Assembly (NCBI RefSeq): GCF_018499575.1
Contig: NZ_JAHDAP010000001.1
Coordinates: 682,001-746,000 of the forward strand
DNA length: 64,000 nucleotides
Direction: 5' to 3'
DNA from: Streptococcus infantis
GTDB taxonomy: Bacteria; Bacillota; Bacilli; Lactobacillales; Streptococcaceae
Below the pieces are notes generated by a model, which worked only from the letters and a program-made list of their open reading frames with translations, ran no database searches and was not told where the DNA came from. This document shows, piece by piece, positions 8,371 to 20,314 of this stretch. Positions within the stretch are counted from its first letter, which is position 1; each line of letters starts with the position of its first letter. Made by a program: the position numbers and the translations under genes.

Positions 8371-9408
8371 TCAATTTGATTGGCTTGCAATTTGCAACAA
8401 AGCCTTCTCAAACAGGTAGCCTTTTTCGTAAACACCAGTCTTAATTTGATAATCTGCTTGGATAAGATAACGAATGGAATCCTGTAAGAAATTCAAGGAC
8501 AATTCTCGCGTGTCACGGAGGGCAAACTTGATTTGATAGGGGTTAGGATTACGACCAAGATAGTGACCTAAATTGCTAACCATCTGAGTCTCTGTCTGAC
8601 CAGACTCTTGTAAAATTTTCACTTGTGTATAGAGTCTGAACTGCCCCAGCATAATGGCAATCAGTTTAATCTCATCTTCTCCCTGCAAGGTCAAATCTTT
8701 TACTAAATCACGAGCCTGATCGATCTTCTTCCCTAAAATCAATTGGGTTAGATCAAAGATATTATCCTGCAAAGTCTTTGGTATGGCTTCAACAATATCT
8801 TTTTCTGTTATCAGACCACTATCCTTATAAGACTGTAAGAAGAGCAAGTTTTTCTGAATTTCACTGAATTGAAAACTAGATTTGATAAGCAACTGTTCAA
8901 AAGATTTTCCATCAAAGGAAAGTTCTTGTTCCTGAGCCCACTTTTGAAAATAGGCTCGCAACTCTTGCTCTTTAGGTTCAAGAGCCTCAAACACAGTTGC
9001 ATCTCTCTTGAGCAATTTGACCAAACGTCTCTTACTGTCTAACTTGCCTTCAGCAAAGATTACTAATTTACTTGAGGGTACAGGATTTTCCAGATAGTCT
9101 TCAAAGGCCTTGAGCTCATCATCAGTTAGATAGCGTTTTTTAGCAGTTGTAATATCCACAAAGTGATCTAGGATCACGATTTTTTCATCCGCAAAGAAAG
9201 GAAGACTGACCAACTCTAGCTCCAAGCTTTTGTAGTCTACTTCTTTCATGTCAAAATAAGCAAAATTCAAATCTGCAGGATCGTATCCGATTTGCTTTAG
9301 AACCTGAGTTTTCATGATGTCGTACTGGCCTTGATCAGCCCCTGTAAACAGGGTCAAACTAGGAAGGTTCGCTAAGGATAGCTTTCGGCTTTCTTCTATG
9401 GCTAGCAT
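8371..9408 (-). CDS. holA: DNA polymerase III delta subunit (clamp loader)
   Basis: 345 residues, the normal length for HolA. The start has AAAGGAG seven bases upstream. The N-terminal region has LTLFTGADQGQYDIMKTQVL, a degenerate nucleotide-binding fold as usual for delta. Mid-protein LDSKRRLVKLLKR and a helical C-terminal clamp-loader domain (KIKFALRDTRELSLNF region) follow. Delta opens the beta clamp for loading on DNA. It lies 32 bp downstream of pyrD with no terminator between, so co-transcription is likely. Identification is by overall family resemblance. Confidence 0.9.
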   Translation of the reverse strand: MLAIEESRKLSLANLPSLTLFTGADQGQYDIMKTQVLKQIGYDPADLNFAYFDMKEVDYKSLELELVSLPFFADEKIVILDHFVDITTAKKRYLTDDELKAFEDYLENPVPSSKLVIFAEGKLDSKRRLVKLLKRDATVFEALEPKEQELRAYFQKWAQEQELSFDGKSFEQLLIKSSFQFSEIQKNLLFLQSYKDSGLITEKDIVEAIPKTLQDNIFDLTQLILGKKIDQARDLVKDLTLQGEDEIKLIAIMLGQFRLYTQVKILQESGQTETQMVSNLGHYLGRNPNPYQIKFALRDTRELSLNFLQDSIRYLIQADYQIKTGVYEKGYLFEKALLQIASQSN

Positions 9409-9440
9409 CTTTTCTCCTTTCTTGTTAGTTTAGCTTCTAT

Positions 9441-10376
9441 TTAATCCATATAATTCAATTTCCCACGGAAATCCTCTAGGCTTTCGTAACCTTTTTCCAC
9501 CATGATTTCTTTGAGTTCCTTGGTAATACGCTCAAAAGCACCGACTCCTTCTTTATGAAGGGTAGTTCCTACTTGCACCATGCTGGCACCACAAAGGATA
9601 TGTTCAAAGGCATCACGACCGGTTAAGACTCCACCAGTTCCGATAATTTGAATGTGAGGATTTAAACGTTGATAAAAGGCATGAACATTAGCAAGGGCCG
9701 TTGGTTTGATGTATTCTCCACCAATCCCACCAAAACCATTCTTAGGACGAATCACGACTGACTCATCTTGAATATAAAGACCATTTCCGATAGAGTTGAC
9801 ACAATTGACAAACTTAAGTGGATATTTGTTAAAAATAGCTGCTGCTTGATCAAAATGTACAATATCAAAATAAGGTGGAAGCTTAATTCCTAGAGGTTTT
9901 GTAAAATACTCAAAGACTTCTGATAAGATACGATCTGTAGTTTCAAAGTCATAGGCAATCTGTGGTTTACCAGGAACATTTGGGCATGAGAGATTGAGTT
10001 CAGTTAGACCACGAAAATCACTCTCTTGAACCTTTTTCAAAATAGTGTGAGTTTCCTCTGGAGACATTCCAACCAATGATAAAAAGAAGGTACGGTTTGG
10101 TTCTTTTTCTTGTAATTCCAATAGATACTTTAAGTAATAGTCTAAACCATTATTTGGGAGGCCCATCGAGTTAATAGAACCTAGTGGAACATCTTGATAA
10201 CGTGGTTCAGGATTTCCCTGACGAAATTCCAAGGTTGCTGTTTTTGTGACAAAAGTTCCTGCTGCTGAATTTTTGACACCTTCCAACTCCTCAATGGTCA
10301 TACAAGCAACTCCTGCTGCATTCATCAAGCAATTATCAAATTCAAAACCAGCAATCTGTGTTTTAGTTGATACCAT
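9441..10376 (-). CDS. pyrD: Dihydroorotate dehydrogenase, class 1A (fumarate type)
   Basis: 311 residues. The class 1A pattern is clear: [47 protein letters not shown] with the active-site Cys, and [20 protein letters not shown] for FMN phosphate binding. It oxidises dihydroorotate in pyrimidine synthesis using fumarate, without a PyrK partner. It stands apart from the carA/carB/pyrB cluster at the other end of the window, as is common in streptococci. The start has GGAGGAAT upstream, and an extended -10 (TGGTATAAT) follows near 10414-10422. Confidence 0.95.
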   Translation of the reverse strand: MVSTKTQIAGFEFDNCLMNAAGVACMTIEELEGVKNSAAGTFVTKTATLEFRQGNPEPRYQDVPLGSINSMGLPNNGLDYYLKYLLELQEKEPNRTFFLSLVGMSPEETHTILKKVQESDFRGLTELNLSCPNVPGKPQIAYDFETTDRILSEVFEYFTKPLGIKLPPYFDIVHFDQAAAIFNKYPLKFVNCVNSIGNGLYIQDESVVIRPKNGFGGIGGEYIKPTALANVHAFYQRLNPHIQIIGTGGVLTGRDAFEHILCGASMVQVGTTLHKEGVGAFERITKELKEIMVEKGYESLEDFRGKLNYMD

Positions 10377-10516
10377 GATTCTATTCCTCCGAATTCCTTT
10401 ATATCTCTACTATTATACCATACTTTGACAGGACCCCTTTCATAAAAGTGGGTCTATAAAAAGCTGTGCAGATTCATCTAAAAAAAGGAGCTGATTCAAA
10501 TTGAAAGAATTTTTAG

Positions 10517-11950
<1,434 letters not shown>

Positions 11951-11967
11951 TTTTTAGAAAGCATATA

Positions 11968-11997
11968 ACTCCTCACATCCCATGTGAGGAGTTTTTC
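11968..11997 (+). terminator. Terminator of gdhA
   Basis: ACTCCTCACAT pairs with ATGTGAGGAGT around CCC and is followed by a T run. Confidence 0.92.
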
Positions 11998-12005
11998 TTA
12001 TTCAC

Positions 12006-12036
12006 AGAAAAATACCTATCCAAATGGATAGGTATT
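12006..12036 (-). terminator. Terminator of alaS
   Basis: AATACCTATCC and GGATAGGTATT form a hairpin, followed on the minus strand by TTTTTCTG. It lies directly after the alaS stop codon. Confidence 0.88.
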
Positions 12037-12042
12037 AAATGA

Positions 12043-14661
12043 TTACAATTTACTTGCTACGGCATCCAACAATTCTTGGATCTTCGCTTGGTTGCTTCCT
12101 CCTGCCATGGCCATGTCTGGTTTACCACCACCACGTCCATCAACGATTGGAGCTAATTCTTTAACCAAGTTACCTGCGTGGATGTCTTTTGTCTTGCTGG
12201 CTACAAGAAGGTTGACCTTGTCACCGATGGCTGCGACAAGAACAAGCACATCAGAGTAGTCTTTTTGCTTCCAGTTATCTGCAAAGGTACGAAGAGCACC
12301 TGCATCTGAAACAGAAACTTGGCTCGCAATGTAACGGTGGCCGTTTGCTTCTTGAACATTCTTGAAGACATCGCCTGCTGCCGCTGCTGCCGCTTTTTCC
12401 TTCAATTCTGCATTTTCTTTTTGCAATTGACGGAGTTGCTCTTGAAGACCTTCCACCTTATGAGGAACTTCCTTGAGTTGAGGTGCTTTCAAGGTTGCTG
12501 CGACTGCTTTCAGAGCATCTTCTTGTTCACGATAAGCTTCAAAGGCTTCCTTACCAGTCACTGCCAAGATACGACGAGTTCCTGATCCAATCCCTTCTTC
12601 TTTAACAATCTTGAAGAGACCGATTTCAGAAGTGTTACCTACGTGAGTACCACCACAAAGTTCAACTGAGTAGTCACCAATGGTTACAACACGTACTTCC
12701 TTACCGTATTTCTCACCAAAGAGGGCCATAGCTCCCATTTCTTTAGCTGTGTCAATATCTGTCTCAACTGTTTCCACTGCGATAGCTTCCCAGATCTTTT
12801 CATTGACTTGTTGCTCAATAGCGCGCAATTCTTCAGGAGTTACAGCTTGGAAGTGGGTGAAGTCAAAGCGAAGGAATTCTACTTCGTTGAGTGATCCTGC
12901 TTGAGTTGCATGGTGACCAAGGATATTGTGAAGAGCTGCATGGAGCAAGTGAGTTGCTGTGTGGTTCTTCATGACACGATGACGACGATTGCTATCGATG
13001 GTCAAAGTATATTCTTGGTTTAAAGCAAGTGGAGCATGAACTTCAACGGTATGAAGAGCTTGTCCATTTGGTGCTTTTTGAACGTCTGTCACAGTCGCTA
13101 CTACGTTTCCTTGAGCATCCAAGATTTGACCGTGGTCCGCAACTTGTCCACCCATTTCAGCGTAGAATGGTGTTTCTGCAAAGATCAGTGAAGCAGTTCC
13201 TTCTGATACACTTTCTACTTCTGCATTATCAGCTACGATAGCCACCAACTTAGAAGGCAATTGGCTAGCATTGTAGTTGAAGACACTCTCAACAGTAATG
13301 TTTTGAAGGGTTTCGTTCTGCATACCCATAGATCCGCCTTTGACAGCAGACGCACGCGCACGTTCTTGTTGTTCCTTCATGGCTGCTTCGAAGCCTTCAC
13401 GGTCTACAGTCATTCCTGCTTCTTCAGCGATTTCTTCTGTCAACTCTACTGGAAATCCGTATGTATCATAGAGTTTAAAGACATCTTGACCAGCAATGAC
13501 AGATTGTCCTTTTTCTTTCAAGTCTGCTACGATACCCTGGGCAAAGTGTTGACCTGAGTGAAGGGTACGAGCAAATGACTCTTCTTCGCTCTTAACGATT
13601 TTCTCAATAAAGTCACGTTTTTCAAGAACTTCTGGGTAGTAGCTTTCCATGATTTTTCCAACAGTTGGAACGAGTTTGTAAAGGAAAGGCTCATTGATAC
13701 CCAATTTTTGACCATGCATAGAAGCACGACGGAGAAGACGACGAAGGACATAACCACGACCTTCATTTCCAGGAAGGGCACCATCACCGATAGCAAATGA
13801 AAGAGAACGGATGTGGTCAGCGATAACTTTAAAGCTCATGTTGTCGCCATCTTGGTCATAAACCTTACCAGACAATTTCTCCACTTCACGAATGATCGGC
13901 ATGAAGAGGTCTGTTTCAAAGTTTGTCTTAGCCCCTTGGATAACTGCCACCAAACGCTCCAAACCAGCGCCCGTATCAATGTTTTTGTGTGGCAATTCCT
14001 TGTACTCGCTACGAGGAACAGCTGGGTCAGCGTTAAATTGTGACAAAACGATGTTCCAGATTTCGATATAACGGTCATTTTCGATATCTTCTGCAAGAAG
14101 ACGAAGACCGATGTTTTCTGGGTCAAAGGCTTCTCCACGGTCGAAGAAGATTTCTGTATCAGGTCCAGAAGGTCCTGCACCGATTTCCCAGAAGTTGTCT
14201 TCAATTGGGATCAAGTGACTTGGATCTACTCCCACTTCAATCCAGCGGTTGTATGAATCCTTGTCATCTGGATAATAAGTCATGTAAAGTTTGTCTTTAG
14301 GGAAGTCAAACCACTCAGGACTTGTCAAAAGTTCATAAGCCCAAGTAATGGCTTCGTCACGGAAGTAATCCCCAATTGAGAAGTTTCCCAACATTTCAAA
14401 CATGGTATGGTGACGCGCCGTCTTCCCTACGTTTTCAATATCGTTGGTACGGATAGCCTTTTGCGCATTGGTAATTCGTGGATTTTCAGGAATAATAGTT
14501 CCATCAAAGTATTTCTTAAGAGTTGCTACCCCTGAGTTGATCCACAAAAGGGTTGGATCGTTTACTGGAACCAAGCTAACAGATGGTTCTACCGAGTGAC
14601 CTTTGGTCGCCCAGAAATCAAGCCACATTTGGCGGACTTGTGCACTAGATAATTGTTTCAT
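12043..14661 (-). CDS. alaS: Alanyl-tRNA synthetase
   Basis: 872 residues, full length. The order is: class II catalytic core ([21 protein letters not shown] and the arginine-rich [14 protein letters not shown]), the tRNA-recognition region, the editing domain with zinc-binding [11 protein letters not shown] and CGGTHVGNT, a coiled coil (about 720-760), and the C-terminal DHHA1 domain ending in [12 protein letters not shown]. It charges tRNA-Ala and edits mischarged Ser and Gly. It lies 16 bp behind the LURP-one-like gene. Both are downstream of a T-box leader, so expression should rise when uncharged tRNA-Ala accumulates. Confidence 0.98.
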   Translation of the reverse strand: MKQLSSAQVRQMWLDFWATKGHSVEPSVSLVPVNDPTLLWINSGVATLKKYFDGTIIPENPRITNAQKAIRTNDIENVGKTARHHTMFEMLGNFSIGDYFRDEAITWAYELLTSPEWFDFPKDKLYMTYYPDDKDSYNRWIEVGVDPSHLIPIEDNFWEIGAGPSGPDTEIFFDRGEAFDPENIGLRLLAEDIENDRYIEIWNIVLSQFNADPAVPRSEYKELPHKNIDTGAGLERLVAVIQGAKTNFETDLFMPIIREVEKLSGKVYDQDGDNMSFKVIADHIRSLSFAIGDGALPGNEGRGYVLRRLLRRASMHGQKLGINEPFLYKLVPTVGKIMESYYPEVLEKRDFIEKIVKSEEESFARTLHSGQHFAQGIVADLKEKGQSVIAGQDVFKLYDTYGFPVELTEEIAEEAGMTVDREGFEAAMKEQQERARASAVKGGSMGMQNETLQNITVESVFNYNASQLPSKLVAIVADNAEVESVSEGTASLIFAETPFYAEMGGQVADHGQILDAQGNVVATVTDVQKAPNGQALHTVEVHAPLALNQEYTLTIDSNRRHRVMKNHTATHLLHAALHNILGHHATQAGSLNEVEFLRFDFTHFQAVTPEELRAIEQQVNEKIWEAIAVETVETDIDTAKEMGAMALFGEKYGKEVRVVTIGDYSVELCGGTHVGNTSEIGLFKIVKEEGIGSGTRRILAVTGKEAFEAYREQEDALKAVAATLKAPQLKEVPHKVEGLQEQLRQLQKENAELKEKAAAAAAGDVFKNVQEANGHRYIASQVSVSDAGALRTFADNWKQKDYSDVLVLVAAIGDKVNLLVASKTKDIHAGNLVKELAPIVDGRGGGKPDMAMAGGSNQAKIQELLDAVASKL

Positions 14662-14677
14662 TTGTATCTCCTTTTTA

Positions 14678-15163
14678 CTAATTTGAGTCTCTTTCTAGCA
14701 TTTCTACATAGTCGATAGCGACACAGAGGGAAATGACTAGGTCTGCATAAGATTCGTCGTAGACTGTCACGGTATAGGTAGAAGTTAAATGGAAGAGTTC
14801 CTTAGCAATCTCCGCAATCACTTGATCACGATCATCGAGGAGTTTAAAGTTTAAATCCCAGATATTTCCTTCGATACGAAGACCGAGGTTGTCAAACTCA
14901 TACTTATCTTTGAAGAAAGTCAACTTCTTTCGGATATAAAAATGATCTCCATTACTGAGTTGAATCTCAAAGCGTGGCATGAAGGTAAGAATTTCTTTAC
15001 TAATTCCACTGACTTGTTCACCAACTGCATCGTAGATGGTAAAAGTCTTTGGAATCTTAAAAAATGAACCTTCAACCTGATAGGCGACATTGCCCATTTC
15101 ATCCTTGATATCAAAGCGTTCACCACCTAGGCGAAATTTTTGTTTGACAAGAAATCTTCTCAT
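14678..15163 (-). CDS. LURP-one-related family protein
   Basis: 161 residues from the ATG at 15163, preceded by GGAGGTACTT; upstream in-frame extension would run into the T-box leader. The protein shows the LURP-one/YxjI pattern of a 12-stranded barrel: [53 protein letters not shown] and a final hydrophobic helix ([16 protein letters not shown]). Plant and bacterial members have a tubby-like fold; their molecular role is unclear. It is the first gene after the T-box and is followed closely by alaS, so it is controlled with alanyl-tRNA synthetase. Confidence 0.8.
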   Translation of the reverse strand: MRRFLVKQKFRLGGERFDIKDEMGNVAYQVEGSFFKIPKTFTIYDAVGEQVSGISKEILTFMPRFEIQLSNGDHFYIRKKLTFFKDKYEFDNLGLRIEGNIWDLNFKLLDDRDQVIAEIAKELFHLTSTYTVTVYDESYADLVISLCVAIDYVEMLERDSN

Positions 15164-15184
15164 AAGTACCTCCAAAAATAAAAG

Positions 15185-15357
15185 ACAAATCCATATCACG
15201 AAGGGCGAAAAACCGCGGTACCACCTTCATTCAATGAACTTGTCATTCTTTGATTCTTATGCAATTGTTCGATTGAGTAGCATGATTTTCTATCTTAGAT
15301 GGCTCGCAGCACCGCCAATTCTCTGAACTAAGATGGAGAGAAAACCAATTCTCAACT
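15185..15357 (-). promoter_or_regulatory. T-box leader (tRNA-Ala responsive, inferred)
   Basis: On the minus strand the T-box sequence AGGTGGTACCGCGG lies at 15213-15226. The competing terminator stem is GAAGG...CCTTC (15200-15228). Upstream is a long stem-I region with CCATCTTAG pairing to CTAAGAT. Just above the basal helix (TTGAG with CTCAA) is GCT at 15279-15281 in the expected specifier position, an Ala codon. Alanine specificity agrees with alaS downstream. The motif is seen directly; the fold and specifier are inferred. Confidence 0.9.
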
Positions 15358-15362
15358 CTAGT

Positions 15363-15391
15363 ATTATACCGTTTTTGGAAAGGTTCGTCAA
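15363..15391 (-). promoter_or_regulatory. Promoter of the T-box/LURP-one/alaS unit
   Basis: On the minus strand: TTGACG (15386-15391), 17-base spacer, TATAAT (15363-15368), directly upstream of the T-box leader. Confidence 0.85.
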
Positions 15392-15437
15392 GATTTATCA
15401 TCTTAAAGATACTGCATCAAGCAATAAATTCTGAAAG

Positions 15438-16187
15438 CTAGATGCTAATCGTCTCGCCTACAGAAAGAGTTTTATATTTAGCATCTTCAACTTCTTTTTT
15501 TGTCGTCTGGTAATGACTATAATCGTCAATATGAATTGGATAGATATTTTGGGGCTGAAGTATAGATTCTAATTGTTGTAACATCTTTAAATTCATTGTG
15601 AATGGACCACCAAATGAATCTGATTTAACGGCTCCAAGATTTACAAAAATAGCATCAATGTTTTTGGGAACAAAATCAGTCAATCTTGGATATAAAATCG
15701 TGTCACCTGTAAAATAGATTATTTTAGTTTGCAATGGACTTGTGATTGTTATTTGATAACCATTAACTTTCCCAACTATTTTTTGCATTATAAAATTACT
15801 CGCATGATAAGCTGGTATAGCTTTAATAGCAATTTCATACTCATCAACAGAAAAATATTGCTCTTCTCCCCATTTTAAAACTATATTTTTTAAACATGAC
15901 AATCCTTCTGTAATTTTTCTGTTAGGAGAAATGACCGTTTTGTCCTTCAGGTATCCTTTGCCAACATCATCTAAATGATCTTGATGACCATGAGTTATTA
16001 GCCATACATCAACTTTATTAAGAAGAGACTTATCATTATTGACATTAGTTTGTTTCTCGGACACAAATCCTTTAAACTGAACTAAAGTTCCTTTGGGAGA
16101 TAAATCAGGATCAATTCCTATATAAAATTTATTATCAATGGAAAGGATTCCACATGCAACTCCACAATAAGTAAACGAAATAAACAT
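15438..16187 (-). CDS. Metallo-beta-lactamase-fold hydrolase
   Basis: 249 residues from the ATG at 16187, which has AGGAG close upstream. The metal-binding motif THGHQDHLDD is near residue 87; YFTGDT (about 170) supplies a bridging Asp and PIHIDDYSHY (about 220) a further His. The pattern is that of the UlaG-like or NAPE-PLD-like metal-dependent hydrolases. The substrate cannot be read. The gene has lower GC than alaS next to it and stands alone between the T-box unit and the pot operon. An active enzyme is likely because the metal ligands are intact. Confidence 0.8.
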   Translation of the reverse strand: MFISFTYCGVACGILSIDNKFYIGIDPDLSPKGTLVQFKGFVSEKQTNVNNDKSLLNKVDVWLITHGHQDHLDDVGKGYLKDKTVISPNRKITEGLSCLKNIVLKWGEEQYFSVDEYEIAIKAIPAYHASNFIMQKIVGKVNGYQITITSPLQTKIIYFTGDTILYPRLTDFVPKNIDAIFVNLGAVKSDSFGGPFTMNLKMLQQLESILQPQNIYPIHIDDYSHYQTTKKEVEDAKYKTLSVGETISI

Positions 16188-16302
16188 AATACTCCTACAA
16201 ATAGTTTCCAAATCACTTTTTCTATAAAAAGATAAATTCTTTAAGATTAGAAAAATTATAGCACGATTCAGAAATTATTACTAGTTACCACTTATAACCA
16301 TC

Positions 16303-16355
16303 ATAAAACCTAGCTATAGAAACTTTATTAGTTACTAATAGCCAGGTTTTATTTT
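16303..16355 (-). terminator. Terminator of the pot operon
   Basis: AAAACCTGGCTAT pairs with ATAGCTAGGTTTT on the minus strand around a loop of about 20 bases, downstream of potD. Confidence 0.7.
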
Positions 16356-16391
16356 AATTTAATTGAAATTATTTCCGACAGCAAAAATCTC

Positions 16392-17462
16392 CTACTTCCG
16401 ATACATCTTAAACTGTAGGAAGAGGTCACTGTAGATTCCTGTCCATTTATGGTCAAATTTTTCATAAACTTCTAGGTGTTTCATTGTATCTGCATCTGGA
16501 TAGAAGGACTTGTCCTCTTTTGTCTCTTCAGGGAGCATTTCCTTAGCAGCATTGTTTGGTGTTGAATAGCCAACATACTCAGCATTTTTTAGAGCATTTT
16601 CAGGCTTCAACATGAAGTTGATGAAAGCATAAGCTGCATCTTGGTTCTTGACAGTTTTAGGAATAACCATGTTATCAAACCAGAGGTTACTTGCTTCTGT
16701 CGGAACGACATATTTGAGGTTAGGATTCTTTTCCAACATCTGACTAGCTTCACCTGAGAAAGTCACACCAATGGCAGCATTGTTCTGAATCATGTAACCT
16801 TTCATCTCATCGGCTACAATAGCCTTGATATTTGGAGTTAGCTTGTAGAGCTTATCGACCGTTTCCTCCAACTGCTGTGGATTTTTAGAGTTGAGGCTAT
16901 AGCCTAATGAGTTAAGACCTAAACCAAGCACCTCACGCGCCCCATCAAAGAGCATGATCGAATCCTTGTATTCTGGTTTCCAGAGGTCATCCCAATGTTC
17001 AGGTGCTTCTTCTACCATGGTTTCATTGTAGACAATTCCCAAAGTTCCCCAGAAGTATGGGATAGAGTACTTGTTGTTTGGGTCAAATGACTGGTTGAGA
17101 AACTCTGGACCAATATTCTCAATTCCCTCAATCTTACTATAATCAAGTGGAACTAGAAGATCTTCGTCCTTCATCTTGTTGATCATGTATTCACTTGGGA
17201 TGGCAATATCATAGGTTGTTCCACCTTGCTTGATTTTCGTGTACATGGCTTCGTTAGAATCAAAGGTTTCGTACTGAACTTGGATTCCCGTTTCTTCTGT
17301 AAATTTCTCTAGAAGTTCAGGATCGATATAGTCTCCCCAGTTGTAGATGACCAATTTTTGACTATCACGACTATTGATTTTACTATCAAGATGGTAAGAA
17401 ATTCCCCATAAGACAAGGATAATCGCTAAAATTCCTGCTAAAAATGAATAGAGTCGTTTCAT
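16392..17462 (-). CDS. potD: Spermidine/putrescine ABC transporter, substrate-binding protein
   Basis: 356 residues. The N-terminal hydrophobic segment (about 3-24) has no lipobox Cys, so this PotD is probably held by an uncleaved anchor or released. The mature part begins with LVIYNWGDYIDPELL, a PotD/PotF hallmark; TTYDIAIPSEYMI and SEASNLWFDNMVIPK-type regions (here TEASNLWFDNMVIPK) carry ligand contacts. It captures polyamines outside the membrane and delivers them to PotBC. It overlaps potC by 4 bp (ATGA) and is the last gene of murB-potABCD. Confidence 0.96.
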   Translation of the reverse strand: MKRLYSFLAGILAIILVLWGISYHLDSKINSRDSQKLVIYNWGDYIDPELLEKFTEETGIQVQYETFDSNEAMYTKIKQGGTTYDIAIPSEYMINKMKDEDLLVPLDYSKIEGIENIGPEFLNQSFDPNNKYSIPYFWGTLGIVYNETMVEEAPEHWDDLWKPEYKDSIMLFDGAREVLGLGLNSLGYSLNSKNPQQLEETVDKLYKLTPNIKAIVADEMKGYMIQNNAAIGVTFSGEASQMLEKNPNLKYVVPTEASNLWFDNMVIPKTVKNQDAAYAFINFMLKPENALKNAEYVGYSTPNNAAKEMLPEETKEDKSFYPDADTMKHLEVYEKFDHKWTGIYSDLFLQFKMYRK

Positions 17463-18232
17463 GCTTGCTCCTCCTTCTCACGTGAAATAAAGTAATATCC
17501 GACAACCAGGATAATACTAAAGAGAAAGACCAAGGCTGAAAGAGCATTGATTTCTAAAGAAATTCCCTTACGAGCTCGAGAGTAGATCTCAACTGACAAG
17601 GTTGAAAAACCATTTCCCGTTACAAAGAAGGTCACAGCAAAGTCATCTAATGAATAGGTGAAAGCCATAAAGTAGCCTGCGATGATTGAAGGTGTTAGGT
17701 AAGGGAGCATAATTTCCTTGAACATTTGGAACTGACTAGCCCCAAGGTCATAGGCTGCATGAATCATATCCCCATTCATCTCTTTCAATCGAGGCAAGAC
17801 CATGAGCACTACGATTGGAATCGAGAAGGCAACGTGACTGGAAAGAACCGTCAGAAAACCAAGTGAAAACTTGAGCTGTGTAAAGAGAATCAAGAAGCTG
17901 GCACCAATCATAACGTCTGGTGCAACCATCAAAATGTTATTAAGAGATAGAAAAGCTTCTTGGTATTTTTTGCGTGATTGGTAGATATAGATAGCCCCAA
18001 AAGTTCCAATCACTGTCGCAATCAAGGCTGATAGAAAGGCTAGTAAAAAGGTTTGAACCAAAATCAGCATGAGCCTTCCATCACCAAACATGGTTTCAAA
18101 GTGAGACAAACTAAAACCTGTAAAGCTATTCATATCATCACCGGCATTGAAGGCATATCCGATCAGGTAAAAGATTGGCAAATAAAGGACGATAAAGACA
18201 AAGGTTAGATAAAGATTCGATAATTTTTTCAT
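17459..18232 (-). CDS. potC: Spermidine/putrescine ABC transporter permease PotC
   Basis: 257 residues with about six membrane segments. The EAA loop contacting the ATPase is AAYDLGASQFQMFKEIMLP. It forms the channel together with PotB. The start and stop overlap the neighbours by 4 bp (ATGA) on both sides, so the operon is tightly coupled translationally. Confidence 0.96.
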   Translation of the reverse strand: MKKLSNLYLTFVFIVLYLPIFYLIGYAFNAGDDMNSFTGFSLSHFETMFGDGRLMLILVQTFLLAFLSALIATVIGTFGAIYIYQSRKKYQEAFLSLNNILMVAPDVMIGASFLILFTQLKFSLGFLTVLSSHVAFSIPIVVLMVLPRLKEMNGDMIHAAYDLGASQFQMFKEIMLPYLTPSIIAGYFMAFTYSLDDFAVTFFVTGNGFSTLSVEIYSRARKGISLEINALSALVFLFSIILVVGYYFISREKEEQA

Positions 18233-19035
18233 CGTTCTCTCCTTTCCTTAGTCACCCACATAGTAATGAACATGGTCAAGATAAGAACAACACCAATGGT
18301 TGAACCCATACCATAGTTGTCATTAGTCAGGAAGTTCTGCTCGATGGCAGTCCCCAAAGTAATCACTCGGTTCCCACCGATCAAACGAGTTAACATGAAA
18401 AGACTCAAACTTGGGATAAAGACAGATTGGACTCCGCTTCGAACCCCGTTCATTGACAGAGGGAAGATGACATGGCGGAAGGTTTCCCACTTGGTTGCAC
18501 CGAGGTCATAGCTGGCATTGATGAGATTGTTATCCATATCATCCAGAACATTGAAGATGGGCAAAATCATAAATGGAAGCTCGATGTAGCTTGCGACAAA
18601 GATAAATGAGAAATCCGTAAAGAGCAACTGTTGCGAACCAATTCCGATAAATTCCAAGAATTGGTTAATGGAGCCATTTTGACCAAAAATTCCAATAAAG
18701 GCATAGGCCTTGAGCAGTAGGTTGATCCAAGTTGGCAAGATAATCAGCATGAGCCATAGTTGACGGTGTTTGAGACGGGTCAAAAAGAGGGCTGTTGGAT
18801 AGCTGATCAAGAGTGTCACTAGAGTTACAATCCCAGCATAAAGAACCGAATTAAAACTCATTTTAAGATAGGTTAAGTTTTGCGACGCGAAATAGGATTT
18901 ATAGTTTTCTAAACTGAACTGGCCTTCGATGTTGAAAAAGGATTGTCCAAAAATCAAGACCAAGGGTGCCAATACGAAGAGTGCAATCCAAAGCATGTAG
19001 GGCACTACAAAGAGTTTAGAGGTTGTTTTCTTCAT
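18229..19035 (-). CDS. potB: Spermidine/putrescine ABC transporter permease PotB
   Basis: 268 residues with about six membrane segments. The EAA motif is [20 protein letters not shown]. It pairs with PotC as the polyamine channel. The start (GAGGAAAGAG upstream) lies inside the last 20 bp of potA, so translation is probably coupled. Confidence 0.95.
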   Translation of the reverse strand: MKKTTSKLFVVPYMLWIALFVLAPLVLIFGQSFFNIEGQFSLENYKSYFASQNLTYLKMSFNSVLYAGIVTLVTLLISYPTALFLTRLKHRQLWLMLIILPTWINLLLKAYAFIGIFGQNGSINQFLEFIGIGSQQLLFTDFSFIFVASYIELPFMILPIFNVLDDMDNNLINASYDLGATKWETFRHVIFPLSMNGVRSGVQSVFIPSLSLFMLTRLIGGNRVITLGTAIEQNFLTNDNYGMGSTIGVVLILTMFITMWVTKERRER

Positions 19036-20173
19036 CTCTTTCCTCCTCGATAGCGTTGATCAAACCTGCTTCATGCTCTTCGATTTCTACGTATTCTTCG
19101 ATACGAGCATCGAACTCTTCTTCTGTTTCATTGAGACGCATGATGTGGATGTCTTCTGGTTCAAAGTCCAGACCGATTTCCTCACCAACGATGGCCTTAC
19201 GAGTCGAATGAATCATCCATTCATTGCCAAGTTCATCATAGGCGATAATCTCATAGTGAACCCCACGGAAGAGCTGCGTATCGACCTTAACTTGGAGCTT
19301 TCCTTCTTCAGGAAGAGTAATACGCAAGTCCTCTGGACGAATGACGACTTCGACTGGTTCATTTGGTTTCATCCCACCATCGACCGCTTCAAATCGTTTG
19401 CCATTGAACTCAACCAAGTAGTCCTCAATCATAGTTCCTGGCAGGATGTTTGATTCACCGATAAAGGTGGCTACAAAGTGGTTGATAGGCTCGTCGTAGA
19501 TATCAACTGGTGTCCCAGACTGAACGATTTCACCGTCATTCATAACGAAAATCCAGTCACTCATGGCCAGGGCTTCTTCCTGATCGTGGGTAACAAAAAC
19601 AAAGGTAATGCCCAAGCGTTGTTGGAGTTCACGGAGTTCGTATTGCATGTCTGTCCGCAACTTCAAGTCAAGCGCTGACAAGGGCTCATCCAAGAGTACA
19701 ACACGAGGTTGGTTGATGATAGCACGGGCAATAGCCACACGCTGGCGTTGCCCTCCAGATAGCCTGCGGATCGAACGTTTTTCATATCCTTCAAGCTGTA
19801 CCATCTTGAGGACTTCTAAGACACGTTGTTCGATTTCTTTTTTATCGACCTTACGCAATCGCAATGGAAAGGCCACATTTTCAAAGACATTCATATGTGG
19901 GAACAAGGCATAAGATTGGAAAACTGTGTGAACATCGCGCTTATTAGTAGGGATATCATTGATTCTTATGCCATCCAACAAAATATCACCCGTCGTTGCA
20001 TCCAACAAACCTGCGATGATATTGAGAATGGTTGATTTCCCTGAACCAGAAGCTCCTAGCAGTGTATAAAATTTTCCTTCTTCCAACTCAAAGTTAATAT
20101 CCTTGAGAACCGTAGTGTCACTATCTTCAAAAACTTTAGAAACGTTTCTGAATTCGATAATTGGTTTTTTCAA
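19016..20173 (-). CDS. potA: Spermidine/putrescine ABC transporter ATPase PotA
   Basis: 385 residues from a TTG start at 20173, which matches the usual streptococcal PotA length and N terminus (KKPIIEF). An upstream ATG at 20227 would add 18 atypical basic residues and is less likely. Domains: Walker [11 protein letters not shown]-loop [10 protein letters not shown], signature [14 protein letters not shown], Walker [14 protein letters not shown]-loop [10 protein letters not shown], then a C-terminal TOBE-type domain (about 270-350). It powers polyamine import. The C-terminal tail is unusually Glu-rich. It follows murB by about 140 bp. Confidence 0.95.
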   Translation of the reverse strand: MKKPIIEFRNVSKVFEDSDTTVLKDINFELEEGKFYTLLGASGSGKSTILNIIAGLLDATTGDILLDGIRINDIPTNKRDVHTVFQSYALFPHMNVFENVAFPLRLRKVDKKEIEQRVLEVLKMVQLEGYEKRSIRRLSGGQRQRVAIARAIINQPRVVLLDEPLSALDLKLRTDMQYELRELQQRLGITFVFVTHDQEEALAMSDWIFVMNDGEIVQSGTPVDIYDEPINHFVATFIGESNILPGTMIEDYLVEFNGKRFEAVDGGMKPNEPVEVVIRPEDLRITLPEEGKLQVKVDTQLFRGVHYEIIAYDELGNEWMIHSTRKAIVGEEIGLDFEPEDIHIMRLNETEEEFDARIEEYVEIEEHEAGLINAIEEERDEENNL

Positions 20174-20314
20174 TTCCTCTAAATTCCTTCTTCTTCGTAA
20201 AATAACAAATTGGGACCTTGTTAGCATGCTAAAAACAAGTGTCGGAAATAAAACGTCCTAAACCTTTTATCTAGCAATAAAATCCCAATCTTTGAATAAT
20301 ATGTAAAAATAATG

